64,000 nucleotides of DNA from Bacilli bacterium (GCA_900769695.1 CAAGHO010000055.1:9633-73632), one strand, 5' to 3'. Shown: positions 35,054-45,173, counted from the stretch's first letter. Numbers and translations: made by a program. The notes: generated from the sequence alone by a model not told the origin.

Positions 35054-35806
35054 TTACACCTCTAGAACGTTTAATTCTTCATCTTTTTTAGCTACCATAA
35101 CTTCTATTTTATCATCTATTAATTTTCTTGTTTCACTGTAGGCTAATTCTTCCGTATTATTTTTTTCACTGATGTGGGCTAAAACTATATATTTTGTTTT
35201 ATCACCAACAGCATCTTTTAAATATTTAGCTGTTGTTTTATTAGATAAATGGCCTTTGTCACTAATAACTCTTTCTTTTAAAAATCTAGGATAAGGTCCG
35301 TCCATTAACATTGCTTCATCGTGATTACTTTCTATTATATAAATATTCTTATTAACCATTTTTTGAAGATATTTTCTATTAATATAACCAGTATCAGTTA
35401 CGTAAACTAGACTTTTATCATTATAAGTAATAATATATCCTACTGAAAAGGTTGTATCATGTGAAGTATGAATTAGCTCTATATTAACATCATTTATATT
35501 AAAATTATCTTCTATAAAATTACATCTATCTATTGGTACAATATTTTCTAAATCAACATACATTTTTTTAGGTATATATACTTGAAGTTTAGTATGATTA
35601 ATTAAGGCTTTAAGTCCCTTTATATGGTCACTATGGGAATGGGTTATTAATATCCCAGCAAAATCTTCGAATGCTAGAGATTTTTCCTCTAGCATTCTTT
35701 TTACTGTTAGATAGGATAATCCTATATCTATTATTAGTCTTGTATTATCACAAAGAACTATACTTGAGTTTCCTTTGGAACCACTCGCTAAAACTTGAAC
35801 TTTCAT
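35054..35806 (-). CDS. walJ: MBL-fold metallohydrolase of the WalJ/YycJ family
   Basis: The 250-residue metallo-beta-lactamase-fold protein has the zinc motif ITHSHSDHIKG, followed by HTSHDT and SNHDEAML. WalJ (YycJ) is a single-stranded DNA exonuclease-like protein usually coded next to walK and rlmH. Here walR and walK are absent from the window and walJ lies between rlmH and an M23 peptidase. The gap to the preceding gene is one base, so expression is coupled. Confidence 0.92.
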   Translation of the reverse strand: MKVQVLASGSKGNSSIVLCDNTRLIIDIGLSYLTVKRMLEEKSLAFEDFAGILITHSHSDHIKGLKALINHTKLQVYIPKKMYVDLENIVPIDRCNFIEDNFNINDVNIELIHTSHDTTFSVGYIITYNDKSLVYVTDTGYINRKYLQKMVNKNIYIIESNHDEAMLMDGPYPRFLKERVISDKGHLSNKTTAKYLKDAVGDKTKYIVLAHISEKNNTEELAYSETRKLIDDKIEVMVAKKDEELNVLEV

Positions 35807-35807
35807 T

Positions 35808-37304
35808 TTAATAAAAACTCATAGCGTTGTGAACTCTTCCACCATAATATGGATAACCACTCCATATTGCAAAGTGTAAGTGAACACCTGTTGCAAATCC
35901 TGTTCTTCCCATTGTACCAATAACTTGACCTTTGGTTACAGTTTGACCTTCGCTTACGGAAAAACCTGCTAAGTGAGCATATAAACTATAGTAACCATTA
36001 TTATGATTTATAATAATATATTTACCATTATCATATTTATAAGATACTTTTACAACTGTACCAGATTGTGCCGCAAAGATATTTGATCCATATCCACAAC
36101 CAGCAATATCTGTTCCATCATGTAAAACTCCCCAACGATAACCAAATGGTGATGATACTGAGTTACATGTAGCTGGCCATCCCCATTCTCCACGTGTTGC
36201 GACAACTCCACCATATCCTGGACCATCATATCCATAAGAATTTTGTCTGCCACCTTTGACAACGATTTCTTTTACTGGGGCTTTTAATTGTTCTGTATTA
36301 ACTGTAACAATGTTGGTAGTTTCACCATTAACCTTCTGGATTTTTTGAGTAACTCTATTTTTACCTTTTACACCAGCTTGTTCTACATTAGAATAACTAG
36401 TACTTTTAGAATTATCATATTTTGTTTCTGTTTCATAATTAACATCAACATCAGATACAGTATGATCTTCTTCTACTACATCAAATTGCGGATGCATGAT
36501 ACCAAGTGTTACTACTTGACCTGGAAATAATAAACTATTTTTATCTTTAAATTGTGTATTTGCAATCAAAAATTCTTCTGTAGATATCTTATTATTGAAA
36601 GCAACATCTTCAATAGTATCTCCATCTTGAACAGTATATTTTTGTTGTTCATCAGTAGTTCCAAATAGTAAATATTTAGTTAATTCTTCACTTTCTTCAT
36701 AGATTTTTTGATTAACTGGAATTCTATTTTTCTTAATACTTATTTTATTTTTGATATAAATATTTTCAATAATACTACCTGTTTCTTTAATCTCTTTTTG
36801 AGTTTCTTTCTTATAACTATCATATCGATCTTTAGTAATAAATGATTCTGCAGTTGAAGTTATTGCCTTAGTTGAAATATTTTTCTTTAAAGTATAGATA
36901 ACTACATCTTTAGCTTTAATTTTTTTTCCTTCACTATTTGTTTTTGTTAGTCCTTTAATTGTTGTTGTATATCCATCAATAGTAAAAGGAGAAATATCCT
37001 TTATCTTTGTATATATTTGTTTTGTTGATAAAATTTTTTCATTATAAGTTAGCTCTTTTTCAATATCTAAATCCTCTGGAATATATACTTTATCTACTTT
37101 ATATTTTTTCTTAATACTCGCTTGTTCTTTATCGATATATTGTTCTAATGATTTTTTTGATTCAATTAAACCTAGTGATTTTCCTTTTAAATAAACTCTA
37201 TAAACCTCCTGAGGTTCTTTATTTGTATTAGCTGTTGTACACATTACTAAACCAAGACTTAGAAGTGTTGCGGCTATTACAAAGACTATTGATCTGTTAT
37301 CCAT
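35808..37304 (-). CDS. M23 peptidase with LysM and G5 domains
   Basis: The 498-residue secreted protein has an N-terminal membrane or signal segment (residues ~4-22). A LysM domain is near residue 225 (YTVQDGDTIEDVAF) and a G5-like domain lies about 275-350. A C-terminal LytM domain carries all zinc ligands: HDGTDIAG and HLHFAIW. It should cut peptidoglycan cross-bridges outside the cell. The ATG 37304 overlaps the stop of dnaB by eight bases, so it is coupled to the replication genes. I chose it over ATG 37322. Confidence 0.9.
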   Translation of the reverse strand: MDNRSIVFVIAATLLSLGLVMCTTANTNKEPQEVYRVYLKGKSLGLIESKKSLEQYIDKEQASIKKKYKVDKVYIPEDLDIEKELTYNEKILSTKQIYTKIKDISPFTIDGYTTTIKGLTKTNSEGKKIKAKDVVIYTLKKNISTKAITSTAESFITKDRYDSYKKETQKEIKETGSIIENIYIKNKISIKKNRIPVNQKIYEESEELTKYLLFGTTDEQQKYTVQDGDTIEDVAFNNKISTEEFLIANTQFKDKNSLLFPGQVVTLGIMHPQFDVVEEDHTVSDVDVNYETETKYDNSKSTSYSNVEQAGVKGKNRVTQKIQKVNGETTNIVTVNTEQLKAPVKEIVVKGGRQNSYGYDGPGYGGVVATRGEWGWPATCNSVSSPFGYRWGVLHDGTDIAGCGYGSNIFAAQSGTVVKVSYKYDNGKYIIINHNNGYYSLYAHLAGFSVSEGQTVTKGQVIGTMGRTGFATGVHLHFAIWSGYPYYGGRVHNAMSFY

Positions 37305-38652
37305 TATTATTAGGCACCCCATCTTTCCTTAAACTTAAAAATGTTGAAGTATTCTTTTTAAATAGTAATTCTATTGTAGCAGTAGGTCCATTACGATGTT
37401 TTGCGATTATTAACTCACTGATACTGTTATCATCTTCTCTTCTTGCTTCTTTATTGTAATAGTCATCACGATATAAGAATGAAACAATATCAGCATCTTG
37501 TTCAATTGAACCTGATTCACGTAAATCACTCATAATTGGACGTTTGTCTTCACGAGCTTCAACACTACGAGAAAGTTGTGCTAAAGCTATAACTGGTACA
37601 TGTAGTTCCATAGCTAATGTTTTTAAACTTCTTGAAATATCAGAAACTTCTTGTTGACGGTTAGCTCCATAATTTTTACCTCCAGAAATCAACTGTAAGT
37701 AATCGATTATGACTAAGCCAAGTCCTTTATCACTACTAGCAAGTCTTCTACACTTAGCTCTAATTTCGCCTATGGTAATACCGGAGGTATCATCTATAAA
37801 AAGGTTAGTATCACTAAGTTGTGATGTTGCTTCATTTAATCTTTTCCAATCTTCATTAAGTAAATTTCCTGTCCTTAATTTGTAACCATCTACTTGACCT
37901 AGAGAAGATAAGATACGTAGTGCTAATTGTTCAGCACCCATTTCTAGGTTGAATAAAGCAACAGATTTTTTATTATTCATAGCAATATGAGTAGCCATAT
38001 TTAAGGCAAAAGCTGTTTTTCCCATAGCAGGACGTGCCGCTATAATTATAAATTCATTTTCATGAAGACCAGCTGTCAATTTATCAAAGTCATACCATCC
38101 TGTTGCAAGTCCAGTAATCTCTCCTTTTGTTTCAGCAAGACGCTCTAAATCAGATTCTGTTTTAATTAATACTTCTTTAATTGATTTAAATTCAGATGAT
38201 TTTCTTGTCTTAACAATTCCAAGAATTCTTTTTTCAGCATTATCTAAAGTTTCATTAACATCTTCTTCTGTATCATAACCTTTGCTAGCAATATCTGTTG
38301 CTGTTTCAATTAGTCTTCTTAAAACAGCTGTATCTTCAACACTTTTTATATAGTAATCAATATTAGTAGCTGTTGGCACAAAGTTTAAGATTTCTGTTAG
38401 ATACTCTACTCCACCAACTTCACTTAAGATTTTTTTATTTTTTAAATCTGTTGTTACAGTTGTTATATCAATTGGTGTTTTTGCATCTAATAATGAAGCC
38501 ATAGAAGCAAAGATTTTTGCATTCTTTTCATTATAAAAAGAATCTTCAGTTAAAGATTCACAAGCCTTTTCTAGAGCATATTTTGAAAGAAAACACGCTC
38601 CAAGTACTGACTCTTCTGCTTCTATATTATTAGGCATTGTCTTTAGTGCCAT
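37297..38652 (-). CDS. dnaB: Replicative DNA helicase
   Basis: The hexameric fork helicase (called DnaC in Bacillus) has 451 residues. It has an N-terminal DnaG-interacting domain (PNNIEAEESVLGACFL) and a RecA-like C-terminal domain with Walker A AARPAMGKTAFAL, Walker B LVIIDYLQLI and the DLRESGSIEQDAD motif. No intein is present. It follows rplI by ten bases. Confidence 0.97.
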   Translation of the reverse strand: MALKTMPNNIEAEESVLGACFLSKYALEKACESLTEDSFYNEKNAKIFASMASLLDAKTPIDITTVTTDLKNKKILSEVGGVEYLTEILNFVPTATNIDYYIKSVEDTAVLRRLIETATDIASKGYDTEEDVNETLDNAEKRILGIVKTRKSSEFKSIKEVLIKTESDLERLAETKGEITGLATGWYDFDKLTAGLHENEFIIIAARPAMGKTAFALNMATHIAMNNKKSVALFNLEMGAEQLALRILSSLGQVDGYKLRTGNLLNEDWKRLNEATSQLSDTNLFIDDTSGITIGEIRAKCRRLASSDKGLGLVIIDYLQLISGGKNYGANRQQEVSDISRSLKTLAMELHVPVIALAQLSRSVEAREDKRPIMSDLRESGSIEQDADIVSFLYRDDYYNKEARREDDNSISELIIAKHRNGPTATIELLFKKNTSTFLSLRKDGVPNNNG

Positions 38653-38662
38653 AATACCACCT

Positions 38663-39112
38663 CTACTTTACAACATGAATTTTTACTTTGGCAAATATTT
38701 GTCCATAAAGATTTATTTTTACATTATGAACTCCTAGACTAGAAATAGCTTCATCCATTTCTATTTGTTTTTTATCAATTTTGAATCCTTTTTCATCAAT
38801 AGCTTCTTTAATTTGTTTTGGACTAATACTACCAAAAACTTTATCATTAGCTCCTGTTTTTACTTTAAATTCTATTTTTAAATTTTCTAACTTTTCTTTT
38901 AATTTTGTTGCTTCTTCCTTATTTTTTTTATCTTCTAATTCCTGTTTCTTATTTTGATTTTTTAACTCATTTAAATTATGATCATTTACAGGAATAGCAT
39001 AACCGTTTTTAATTAGAAAATTTTGAGCATAACCATCTTTTACGTTTTTGATTTCACCCTTTTTACCTTGTTTTCTTAAGTCTTTTACAAATATAACTTG
39101 CATCCTATTCAC
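38663..39112 (-). CDS. rplI: Ribosomal protein L9
   Basis: The 149-residue large-subunit protein has an N-terminal RNA-binding domain ([27 protein letters not shown] start), a long Lys/Glu helix, and a C-terminal domain. It overlaps the end of the DHH gene by eight bases. The order gdpP-rplI-dnaC is kept from Bacillus. Confidence 0.97.
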   Translation of the reverse strand: MNRMQVIFVKDLRKQGKKGEIKNVKDGYAQNFLIKNGYAIPVNDHNLNELKNQNKKQELEDKKNKEEATKLKEKLENLKIEFKVKTGANDKVFGSISPKQIKEAIDEKGFKIDKKQIEMDEAISSLGVHNVKINLYGQIFAKVKIHVVK

Positions 39113-40094
39113 CTTCTTGTTTTTTTATTTGTTCTTTAACTAATTTTTCTACTTGGCTAATGCTTTTCTTTTTGAATACACAAGCACCATTGTATTCATC
39201 TCCGCCTCCGCCAAGTTTTTCTAATATTTTAGAAATATTATAATTACCTAAACTTCTAGCACTTACACCTACTGTATCTTGATCAAGTTTACCAATTACA
39301 AATGATGATTCTATATTATTAAAGAATAATAAAGTATCAGCAATTTTTGCTAAATCTTCACGACGATAAATTGTTGATGAAGTGGCTTTTGTAAAAGCAA
39401 TTTTGTCATCAATAACTTCAAGTCTCGTTAATAATTTTTGTCTTTCTGTATATTCTAAGATATCTTGTTTTAGTAAATATTGAACTTTTTTTGCTGAAGC
39501 ACCTAGACTTGATAGATAATATGCTGCATAGTAAGTTTCTGCAGTTGTTTTTAAAGTGAAATTGTTTGTATCTAAAACTATACCTGATAAAATTATAGTT
39601 GCAAAATAAGGATCCAATTCAATTTCATAGTTTTCTATTAAATTTGTTATCATTTCACATGTAGATGATGTATTATCATCACGTATTAAAAATGCATCCT
39701 TAATAGTGTTTTTTCCTACTCCATGATGATCAATTATAACTTTATTGGGTATAAGTTTTAAAGCTGTTTCACTTTGGACTAAATCTTTCTTATTTGTATC
39801 TAAAATTAACAATAAATTTTTCTTCATATTTTTAGAAAGATTTGCTTCAATTTTGTCACTTGTAATAACATCTAAGCAACCATCTAGTTCTTTTAGAATC
39901 TTTTCTACTCCTAATTCATGAATTTTATCATCTATGATTAAATAACAATCTTTTTTTCGTGCTTTTAAGATTTTATACATTCCAATGGAACTACCTAGGG
40001 CATCTAAATCTAAATTTTTGTGAGCCATTATAAATATTTTATTTGCATTTTTAATTTTTTTGTTTAATATTCTTTTATTTTTTAATATTTCCAT
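39105..40094 (-). CDS. DHH/DHHA1 phosphoesterase, shortened GdpP-like
   Basis: The 329-residue protein matches only the catalytic half of GdpP, the c-di-AMP phosphodiesterase that normally has two membrane spans, PAS and GGDEF domains before DHH (about 650 residues). It keeps [18 protein letters not shown] and VIIDHHG. In DHHA1 the usual GGGH reads [10 protein letters not shown]. Synteny with rplI and dnaB argues for the gdpP locus; a nanoRNase-like activity is the alternative. It has its own promoter at 40126-40154. Confidence 0.8.
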   Translation of the reverse strand: MEILKNKRILNKKIKNANKIFIMAHKNLDLDALGSSIGMYKILKARKKDCYLIIDDKIHELGVEKILKELDGCLDVITSDKIEANLSKNMKKNLLLILDTNKKDLVQSETALKLIPNKVIIDHHGVGKNTIKDAFLIRDDNTSSTCEMITNLIENYEIELDPYFATIILSGIVLDTNNFTLKTTAETYYAAYYLSSLGASAKKVQYLLKQDILEYTERQKLLTRLEVIDDKIAFTKATSSTIYRREDLAKIADTLLFFNNIESSFVIGKLDQDTVGVSARSLGNYNISKILEKLGGGGDEYNGACVFKKKSISQVEKLVKEQIKKQEGE

Positions 40095-40125
40095 GACATC
40101 CTCCTACAGGAAATCCCCCAACATA

Positions 40126-40154
40126 ATTATATAATAAATTAAATGATTTGTCTA
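40126..40154 (-). promoter_or_regulatory. Promoter of the DHH-rplI-dnaB-M23-walJ-rlmH operon
   Basis: On the minus strand TAGACA (40154-40149) and TATAAT (40131-40126) are 17 bases apart, the same pair as in front of rpsF. Confidence 0.8.
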
Positions 40155-40177
40155 TAAAACGAAAAGTTCTAAATAAC

Positions 40178-40200
40178 AAAAAAAAGCAATAATTTGCTTT
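40178..40200 (-). terminator. Terminator of rpsF-ssb-rpsR
   Basis: On the minus strand AAAGCAA (40200-40194 side) pairs with TTGCTTT around four bases, followed by five or more T residues. It overlaps the rpsR stop. Confidence 0.85.
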
Positions 40201-40415
40201 TATCTTGTATATGGTAATAATGCTATTGCACGTGCTCTTTTAATTTGTTGAGCAATATGTCTTTGATGACATGCACAATTTCCAGTTACACGTCTAGGTA
40301 AAATTTTTCCTTTTTCATTAATATATTTTCTTAATGTTTCAGGATCTTTGTAATCTACAGTTTTACCTGTACACATCATACATACTTTTTTTCTTTTACG
40401 ATAAAATTCTGCCAT
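40200..40415 (-). CDS. rpsR: Ribosomal protein S18, zinc-type
   Basis: The 71-residue small-subunit protein pairs with S6. It has CMMC near residue 12 and CACHQRH near residue 49, the cysteine-bearing form that may bind zinc. It is the third gene of the conserved rpsF-ssb-rpsR operon and ends in a terminator. Confidence 0.96.
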   Translation of the reverse strand: MAEFYRKRKKVCMMCTGKTVDYKDPETLRKYINEKGKILPRRVTGNCACHQRHIAQQIKRARAIALLPYTR

Positions 40416-40431
40416 AATTTATATCCTCCTT

Positions 40432-40917
40432 CTAGAATGGTAATTCATCATCACTTATTTCTATACTAGAGCCAAAATCTGCGAATGGATTGCTATCAAC
40501 ATTTGTACCAGTTGATTCTGGTGCTTTACCAAAATCGTATGGTGTTGGTTCTGTTGGTGTTGATACATTTTGACTAGCCATTCCTTGATTATTATTTGAA
40601 GCCTTTGTTCCTAAAAATTCAACATTATCTGCAACTACTTCTGTTACATAACGTTTCTTTCCATCTTCACCATCATATGAACGAGTTTGAATTCTTCCAT
40701 CGATAGCAACTTGACTTCCTTGAGTTAAATAATTTTTAACATTTTCAGCTTGTTTTCTCCAAACAACTATATTAATAAAATCTGCTTCTCTTTCTCCAGC
40801 TTGATTAGTAAAATTTCTATTTACTGCTAAAGAAAATGATGCTACAGCAACATTGCTGCCTGTATATCTTAATTCTGGATCCCTAGTTAATCTTCCTATT
40901 AAAAAAACTTTATTCAT
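40432..40917 (-). CDS. ssb: Single-stranded DNA-binding protein
   Basis: The 161-residue protein has an N-terminal OB fold (MNKVFLIGRLTRDPELRYTG), a flexible Gln/Asn/Pro linker, and the acidic tip SDDELPF that recruits replication and repair proteins. It lies between rpsF and rpsR as in Bacillus, the usual place of the essential SSB. Confidence 0.97.
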   Translation of the reverse strand: MNKVFLIGRLTRDPELRYTGSNVAVASFSLAVNRNFTNQAGEREADFINIVVWRKQAENVKNYLTQGSQVAIDGRIQTRSYDGEDGKKRYVTEVVADNVEFLGTKASNNNQGMASQNVSTPTEPTPYDFGKAPESTGTNVDSNPFADFGSSIEISDDELPF

Positions 40918-40936
40918 GACAATTACCTCTTTCTTA

Positions 40937-41224
40937 TTAATCTTCTTTCTTTATTACTAAATGACGTAATACACATTCATTAATTCCAACAACACGATTG
41001 AATTCTTCAATAGCATCAGCTGAAGCTTCAACTACGAATAAGAAATAATATCCTGTCTTGAACTTGTTAATTTCATATGCTAAATCTCTTTGTCCCATTG
41101 CTTTTTCTTCTAAAACTTTAGCATTTTTAGAAGTTAAAACTGATTTTAATGATTCTGCAGTTTTCTTAATTTCTGCTTCTTCCATATCTGATTTAACAAT
41201 GAACATAATTTCATATTTATTCAT
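40937..41224 (-). CDS. rpsF: Ribosomal protein S6
   Basis: The 95-residue small-subunit protein begins MNKYEIMFIVKSDMEEAEI and ends with an ECVLRHLVIKKED tail. It is the first gene of rpsF-ssb-rpsR. The leader has two hairpins that could bind S6-S18 for feedback control. Confidence 0.96.
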   Translation of the reverse strand: MNKYEIMFIVKSDMEEAEIKKTAESLKSVLTSKNAKVLEEKAMGQRDLAYEINKFKTGYYFLFVVEASADAIEEFNRVVGINECVLRHLVIKKED

Positions 41225-41321
41225 TTTTCTACACCTCCTTTTGGACTAATGACTCAAAATTTGAGTAAGGAGTATTTAAAATACTCGAGAGTATTATAAC
41301 AAAATTTTGTTTGATTGTCTA
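41225..41321 (-). promoter_or_regulatory. Promoter and structured leader of rpsF
   Basis: On the minus strand TAGACA (41321-41316) and TATAAT (41298-41293) are 17 bases apart. The transcript then holds two hairpins, GAGTATTT..AAATACTC and ACTCAAA..TTGAGT, before the ribosome site AAAGGAGGTG. In many Firmicutes a leader here binds the S6:S18 pair. I do not see its exact consensus, so only position supports that. Confidence 0.6.
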
Positions 41322-41339
41322 CTAATAATAATAAATATT

Positions 41340-42440
41340 TTAAACATTAAATCTAAAGTGACAAATGTCTCCATCTTGCATTAAATATTCTTTTCCTTCT
41401 AGTCTTGCTTTTCCTGCTTCTTTTACTTTTAATTCTGAGCCACAATCTATCAAATCAGTATATGATATTACCTCTGCTCTTATGAAACCTTTTTCAAAAT
41501 CTGTATGGATGATACCAGCACATTCTTTAGCATTCATTCCTTTTCTAAAGGTCCAAGCTCTTACTTCATCTTTACCTACTGTGAAATAAGTTGCTAAACC
41601 TAAAATATCGTATGTTGCCTTAATTAAACCATCAAGTCCAGAATGTTCAAGTCCTAAAGCCTCTAACATTTCTTGTTTGTCATCTTTATCTAATTCACTT
41701 AAATCTTCTTCTGTTTTAGCACATAGGCTAACTACTTTGGCATTTTCTTTTTCAGCATAGTTTTTTACTAATTTTACATATTCGTTATCTTCTTTACCTA
41801 GTTCTTCTTCATCAATATTAGCTAAATAAATAATAGGCTTAATTGTTAAGAAACTATATGATTTTAATAGTTTTTTCTCATCATCACTAAAACCAACCTG
41901 TCTTAGTGGAATATTTTTCTCTAAAGCATCTTTTGCTTTTTCTAAAGCACTAACTTCTAATAGACTATCTTTATCTTTTGTAGTTCTTGCTTTTTTTGAT
42001 ACTCTTTCTAAACGATTATTAATAATATCTAAATCTGATATAGATAGTTCCAAGTTTATAGTTTCTATATCTCTTATTGGATCAACACTACCATCTACAT
42101 GGATTATTTTAGAGTTATCAAAACATCTAACTACTTCTACAATAGCATCTACTTCTCTTATGTGTGATAAGAACTTATTTCCTAGACCTTCTCCTTTACT
42201 TGCACCTTTTACAAGTCCTGCTATATCAGTAAATTCGTAAGCTGTTGGTATAAATCTATTTGGTTCATACATTTCTTTTAATTTATCCATTCTTTCATCT
42301 GGTACTGTAACTACTCCAACATTTGGTTCAATTGTTGCGAATGGGTAGTTTTCAGCTAATATTTTTTGGTTTGTTATTGCATTAAATAATGTTGACTTTC
42401 CGACATTTGGAAGTCCTACTATTCCTGCTGTTAAAGCCAT
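41340..42440 (-). CDS. ychF: Redox-regulated ATPase YchF (OLA1 family)
   Basis: The 366-residue Obg-like protein has P-loop GLPNVGKSTLFNA, DIAGLVKGASKGEGLGNKFL, and the non-canonical NIDE-type specificity region of the family (IYLANIDEEEL). A C-terminal TGS domain ends in MQDGDICHFRFNV. YchF prefers ATP and interacts with ribosomes. It has its own promoter at 42480-42508. Confidence 0.96.
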   Translation of the reverse strand: MALTAGIVGLPNVGKSTLFNAITNQKILAENYPFATIEPNVGVVTVPDERMDKLKEMYEPNRFIPTAYEFTDIAGLVKGASKGEGLGNKFLSHIREVDAIVEVVRCFDNSKIIHVDGSVDPIRDIETINLELSISDLDIINNRLERVSKKARTTKDKDSLLEVSALEKAKDALEKNIPLRQVGFSDDEKKLLKSYSFLTIKPIIYLANIDEEELGKEDNEYVKLVKNYAEKENAKVVSLCAKTEEDLSELDKDDKQEMLEALGLEHSGLDGLIKATYDILGLATYFTVGKDEVRAWTFRKGMNAKECAGIIHTDFEKGFIRAEVISYTDLIDCGSELKVKEAGKARLEGKEYLMQDGDICHFRFNV

Positions 42441-42479
42441 ATTATTACCTCTTTTCTTATATACTTTCTCTCTCGTCTT

Positions 42480-42508
42480 ATTATATATTATTATTTATCC
42501 GATATCAA
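42480..42508 (-). promoter_or_regulatory. Promoter of ychF
   Basis: On the minus strand TTGATA (42508-42503) and TATAAT (42485-42480) are 17 bases apart. Confidence 0.75.
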
Positions 42509-42529
42509 GTAAAGATAGTTTAATACACA

Positions 42530-42555
42530 TAAAAACAAGACTAAAAAGCCTTGTT
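42530..42555 (-). terminator. Terminator after the AbgT-type gene
   Basis: On the minus strand AACAAG (42555-42550) pairs with CTTGTT (42539-42534), followed by T residues. Confidence 0.65.
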
Positions 42556-42559
42556 AAAT

Positions 42560-44155
42560 CTAAATTGTTGGATATACTCCAGGTCCTATTGGTAAACCTA
42601 TTATATACCATCCTATTACTAGTAATAACCATGTAGCATAAATTATTCCTAAGTATGGTACTACCGTACTTAAAGCTCTTCTAATAGTAATTGGTTTTGT
42701 TTTATCAAAATTATAAATATTTAAATATCCTATGTAGATTGCAAAACAACCAAGTAATGGAGTAATACCATTTGTCATACAATCTCCTACTCTCATTACT
42801 ATTTGAGCAAATTGAGCAGATATATTTGACTGCATAAACATAGGAACAATTACTGGAGAAAATATTTGCCATTTTGCTGCTGGCGTTGTTAAGAATAAAT
42901 TTGATAAAGATATAAATACTAATGAAATTATAATTAATGGAATTCCACTAAACTTAGAATACTCAATTAAATTTGCTAACCAAGCAGTGATAATTATACC
43001 AATATTAGTTCTTTTAAATATTGCAATAAACTGTGACACTACAAACATTAAGATAATTATATTTCCTATTTTTGAAAAATAATTTGCTGTTTTTTCTAAT
43101 AGTTCTTTATCATTTTTAATTGTTTTTGCACCTATTCCATAAGAAATACCCATAAATAGGAATAACAATGACATCATATATGTAAATCCATCTTGGAAAT
43201 AAGAATTTGGTCCAAATACTTGATTTAAGTATGTTACTTCTTTCATATCTAAAAGCATACCAGAATTAGGTAAATTAGGTATTACCATGTAGATGAATAT
43301 TAAGATGACAACAATAAAACTAATTAAAGCAAAACGTAATCCTCTTTTTTGGCTTTTTTCTCTTTCTATCTTATGTTGTTCCTCTTCTTCTAAGTCAATT
43401 ATTCTTAATTCTTCTGTTTTTGATAAATCTTCTTTTATTTTATATTTTCCAAGTTTTGGACTAATAAATTTTTCAATTATTATAGTTCCAATAATAGTTA
43501 ATATAATTGTTGCAGCTATTATAAAGAATAAATTACAAGTTAAACTTATATGAGTTGTATCATCTATTAATGCTGCAGCTATTTCAGTATAATCCATTAA
43601 TGATACTTCCATAGAACCAACAAATATTGATACACCATAACCAAATGCTACTCCACAAAAGGCTGTTACAATACCGGTAAGTGGATTTCTTCCATTTGTT
43701 GCGTAAATAAGAGCTACTAATGGTATTAGAATAGCATATCCTATTTCGTTTATTAATGAAGAAATTGTTGCGATAAATATAACAATAAATGTCATTTGAG
43801 CATGAGATAATTTTCTTACATATTTTCTTGAAAATGCTTCAATAAATCCAGTTGCCTCAGCTACTGCTAAACCTATAAGTGATATAAGTAATGTAACTAA
43901 TGGAGTAAAACTAATAAAGTTAGTAGCTGCATTACTTATAATAAATTTCATTCCATCAAAACTAAGTAAATTTTCTACAGCTACAATAGTTGATTCTAAT
44001 TCTTTAGTAGTTGCATTAACTGTATTATATGTAGCTTGCATTTCAAATAATGATAAAAATGCACTTAAAAGTACAACTATAAAACTTAATACTATAAATA
44101 CAGTTATTGGATGAAAATAGAATTTTTTCAGTTTTAGTTTCTTCTTTTCTTTCAT
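42560..44155 (-). CDS. AbgT-family transporter
   Basis: The 531-residue membrane protein has about 12 spans. It shares with AbgT (p-aminobenzoyl-glutamate) transporters the core LINEIGYAILIPLVALIYA, the NPLTGIVTAFCGVAFGYG segment, and a re-entrant PLLGCFAIYIGY near the end. The family includes folate-breakdown importers and sulfonamide exporters, so substrate and direction are open. It begins three bases after the DUF951 stop and is last in the parA-parB-mscS-DUF951 series. Confidence 0.82.
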   Translation of the reverse strand: MKEKKKLKLKKFYFHPITVFIVLSFIVVLLSAFLSLFEMQATYNTVNATTKELESTIVAVENLLSFDGMKFIISNAATNFISFTPLVTLLISLIGLAVAEATGFIEAFSRKYVRKLSHAQMTFIVIFIATISSLINEIGYAILIPLVALIYATNGRNPLTGIVTAFCGVAFGYGVSIFVGSMEVSLMDYTEIAAALIDDTTHISLTCNLFFIIAATIILTIIGTIIIEKFISPKLGKYKIKEDLSKTEELRIIDLEEEEQHKIEREKSQKRGLRFALISFIVVILIFIYMVIPNLPNSGMLLDMKEVTYLNQVFGPNSYFQDGFTYMMSLLFLFMGISYGIGAKTIKNDKELLEKTANYFSKIGNIIILMFVVSQFIAIFKRTNIGIIITAWLANLIEYSKFSGIPLIIISLVFISLSNLFLTTPAAKWQIFSPVIVPMFMQSNISAQFAQIVMRVGDCMTNGITPLLGCFAIYIGYLNIYNFDKTKPITIRRALSTVVPYLGIIYATWLLLVIGWYIIGLPIGPGVYPTI

Positions 44156-44158
44156 AAA

Positions 44159-44353
44159 TTAACCTTCTTTTGCTATTACTTTTTTTATTTTTTTATTAAA
44201 TTCAATTCTAGGAATAAAGATAGAACGATTACAATTAACACATTTTATCTTTATATCTGCTCCTAATCTTGTTATTTCCCATTCATTACTACCACAAGGA
44301 TGTTGTTTTTTCATAATAACATGAGAACCTAATTCGTATTCTTTATTTTCCAT
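44159..44353 (-). CDS. DUF951 family small protein
   Basis: The 64-residue protein has the pattern GSHVIMKKQHPCGSNEWEITRLGADIKIKC, then VNCNRSIFIPRIEF, typical of DUF951. The four cysteines, spaced around two strands, suggest a zinc ribbon. Such genes are regularly found beside mscS and ychF near the Firmicutes origin. Role unknown. It overlaps mscS by 11 bases. Confidence 0.85.
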   Translation of the reverse strand: MENKEYELGSHVIMKKQHPCGSNEWEITRLGADIKIKCVNCNRSIFIPRIEFNKKIKKVIAKEG

Positions 44354-45161
44354 TGTGCACCTCTATTTGTGGATAAGGTATTTTTATATTTGCTTTATCA
44401 AAAGCTTGTTTTATTTCTTTTCTTAAAATTCTTTGAATATTGAAATACTCAGAAGTTGTTGTTTCTAAAGCTACTTTATAATTAACTGATGAAGCATCTA
44501 ATTCATCTACACCAAGTACTACAAGATCTTTTTTTATCTTAGGATATTTTTTTCTTAATGTTGTGTTTAAATTATTAAGTGTTTTTTCTACTTTATCTAA
44601 ATCTTCTTCATAAGCAACACAAATATCAACTACTGCTGTATTAGGTGCTAAATTATAATTAATAATTTCAGTTATTGTATGATTTGCTATTATTAAAGTT
44701 TGACCCTTAAAATTTTTAATTCTAGTTGTTCTTAAACCTAGTGCTACTACCTCTCCTGTAAAACCATTAACTTCTATAGTATCTCCTATTTCATATTGAT
44801 CTTCTAAAATTATTGATATTCCTGCAATTAAATCTTTTGCTAAATCTTGAAAAGCAAGTCCCACTAAAGCTGCTGTAATACCAAGTCCTGCTAGTATTGA
44901 TTTCACATTAACTCCAAAATTTGCAAGTATAGCAACAAAAGTAACAACAATGATTGTATATTTAAATATGTTTAATACCAATCTTGAGATAGTTTTAGCT
45001 CGTTTTGCTTGATGACGCTTAGATGTGTTTTTCTTTTCAGCTCTATCAACTATATTTTTAATAATTTCATATATAATCATACCTATTAATATATATACAA
45101 TAGGCCATACTAATTTCATTATTTCTTCGGCGTATTTATCTAAAATATTCAATGAATCCAC
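44343..45161 (-). CDS. mscS: Small-conductance mechanosensitive channel (MscS family)
   Basis: The 272-residue protein has three membrane spans, a pore-lining helix (VNVKSILAGLGITAALVGLAF) and the beta domain with QYEIGDTIEVNGFTGEV. It would release solutes on hypo-osmotic shock. It follows parB by 12 bases and overlaps DUF951. Confidence 0.93.
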   Translation of the reverse strand: MDSLNILDKYAEEIMKLVWPIVYILIGMIIYEIIKNIVDRAEKKNTSKRHQAKRAKTISRLVLNIFKYTIIVVTFVAILANFGVNVKSILAGLGITAALVGLAFQDLAKDLIAGISIILEDQYEIGDTIEVNGFTGEVVALGLRTTRIKNFKGQTLIIANHTITEIINYNLAPNTAVVDICVAYEEDLDKVEKTLNNLNTTLRKKYPKIKKDLVVLGVDELDASSVNYKVALETTTSEYFNIQRILRKEIKQAFDKANIKIPYPQIEVHNGK

Positions 45162-45173
45162 CTCTTTTTATTT

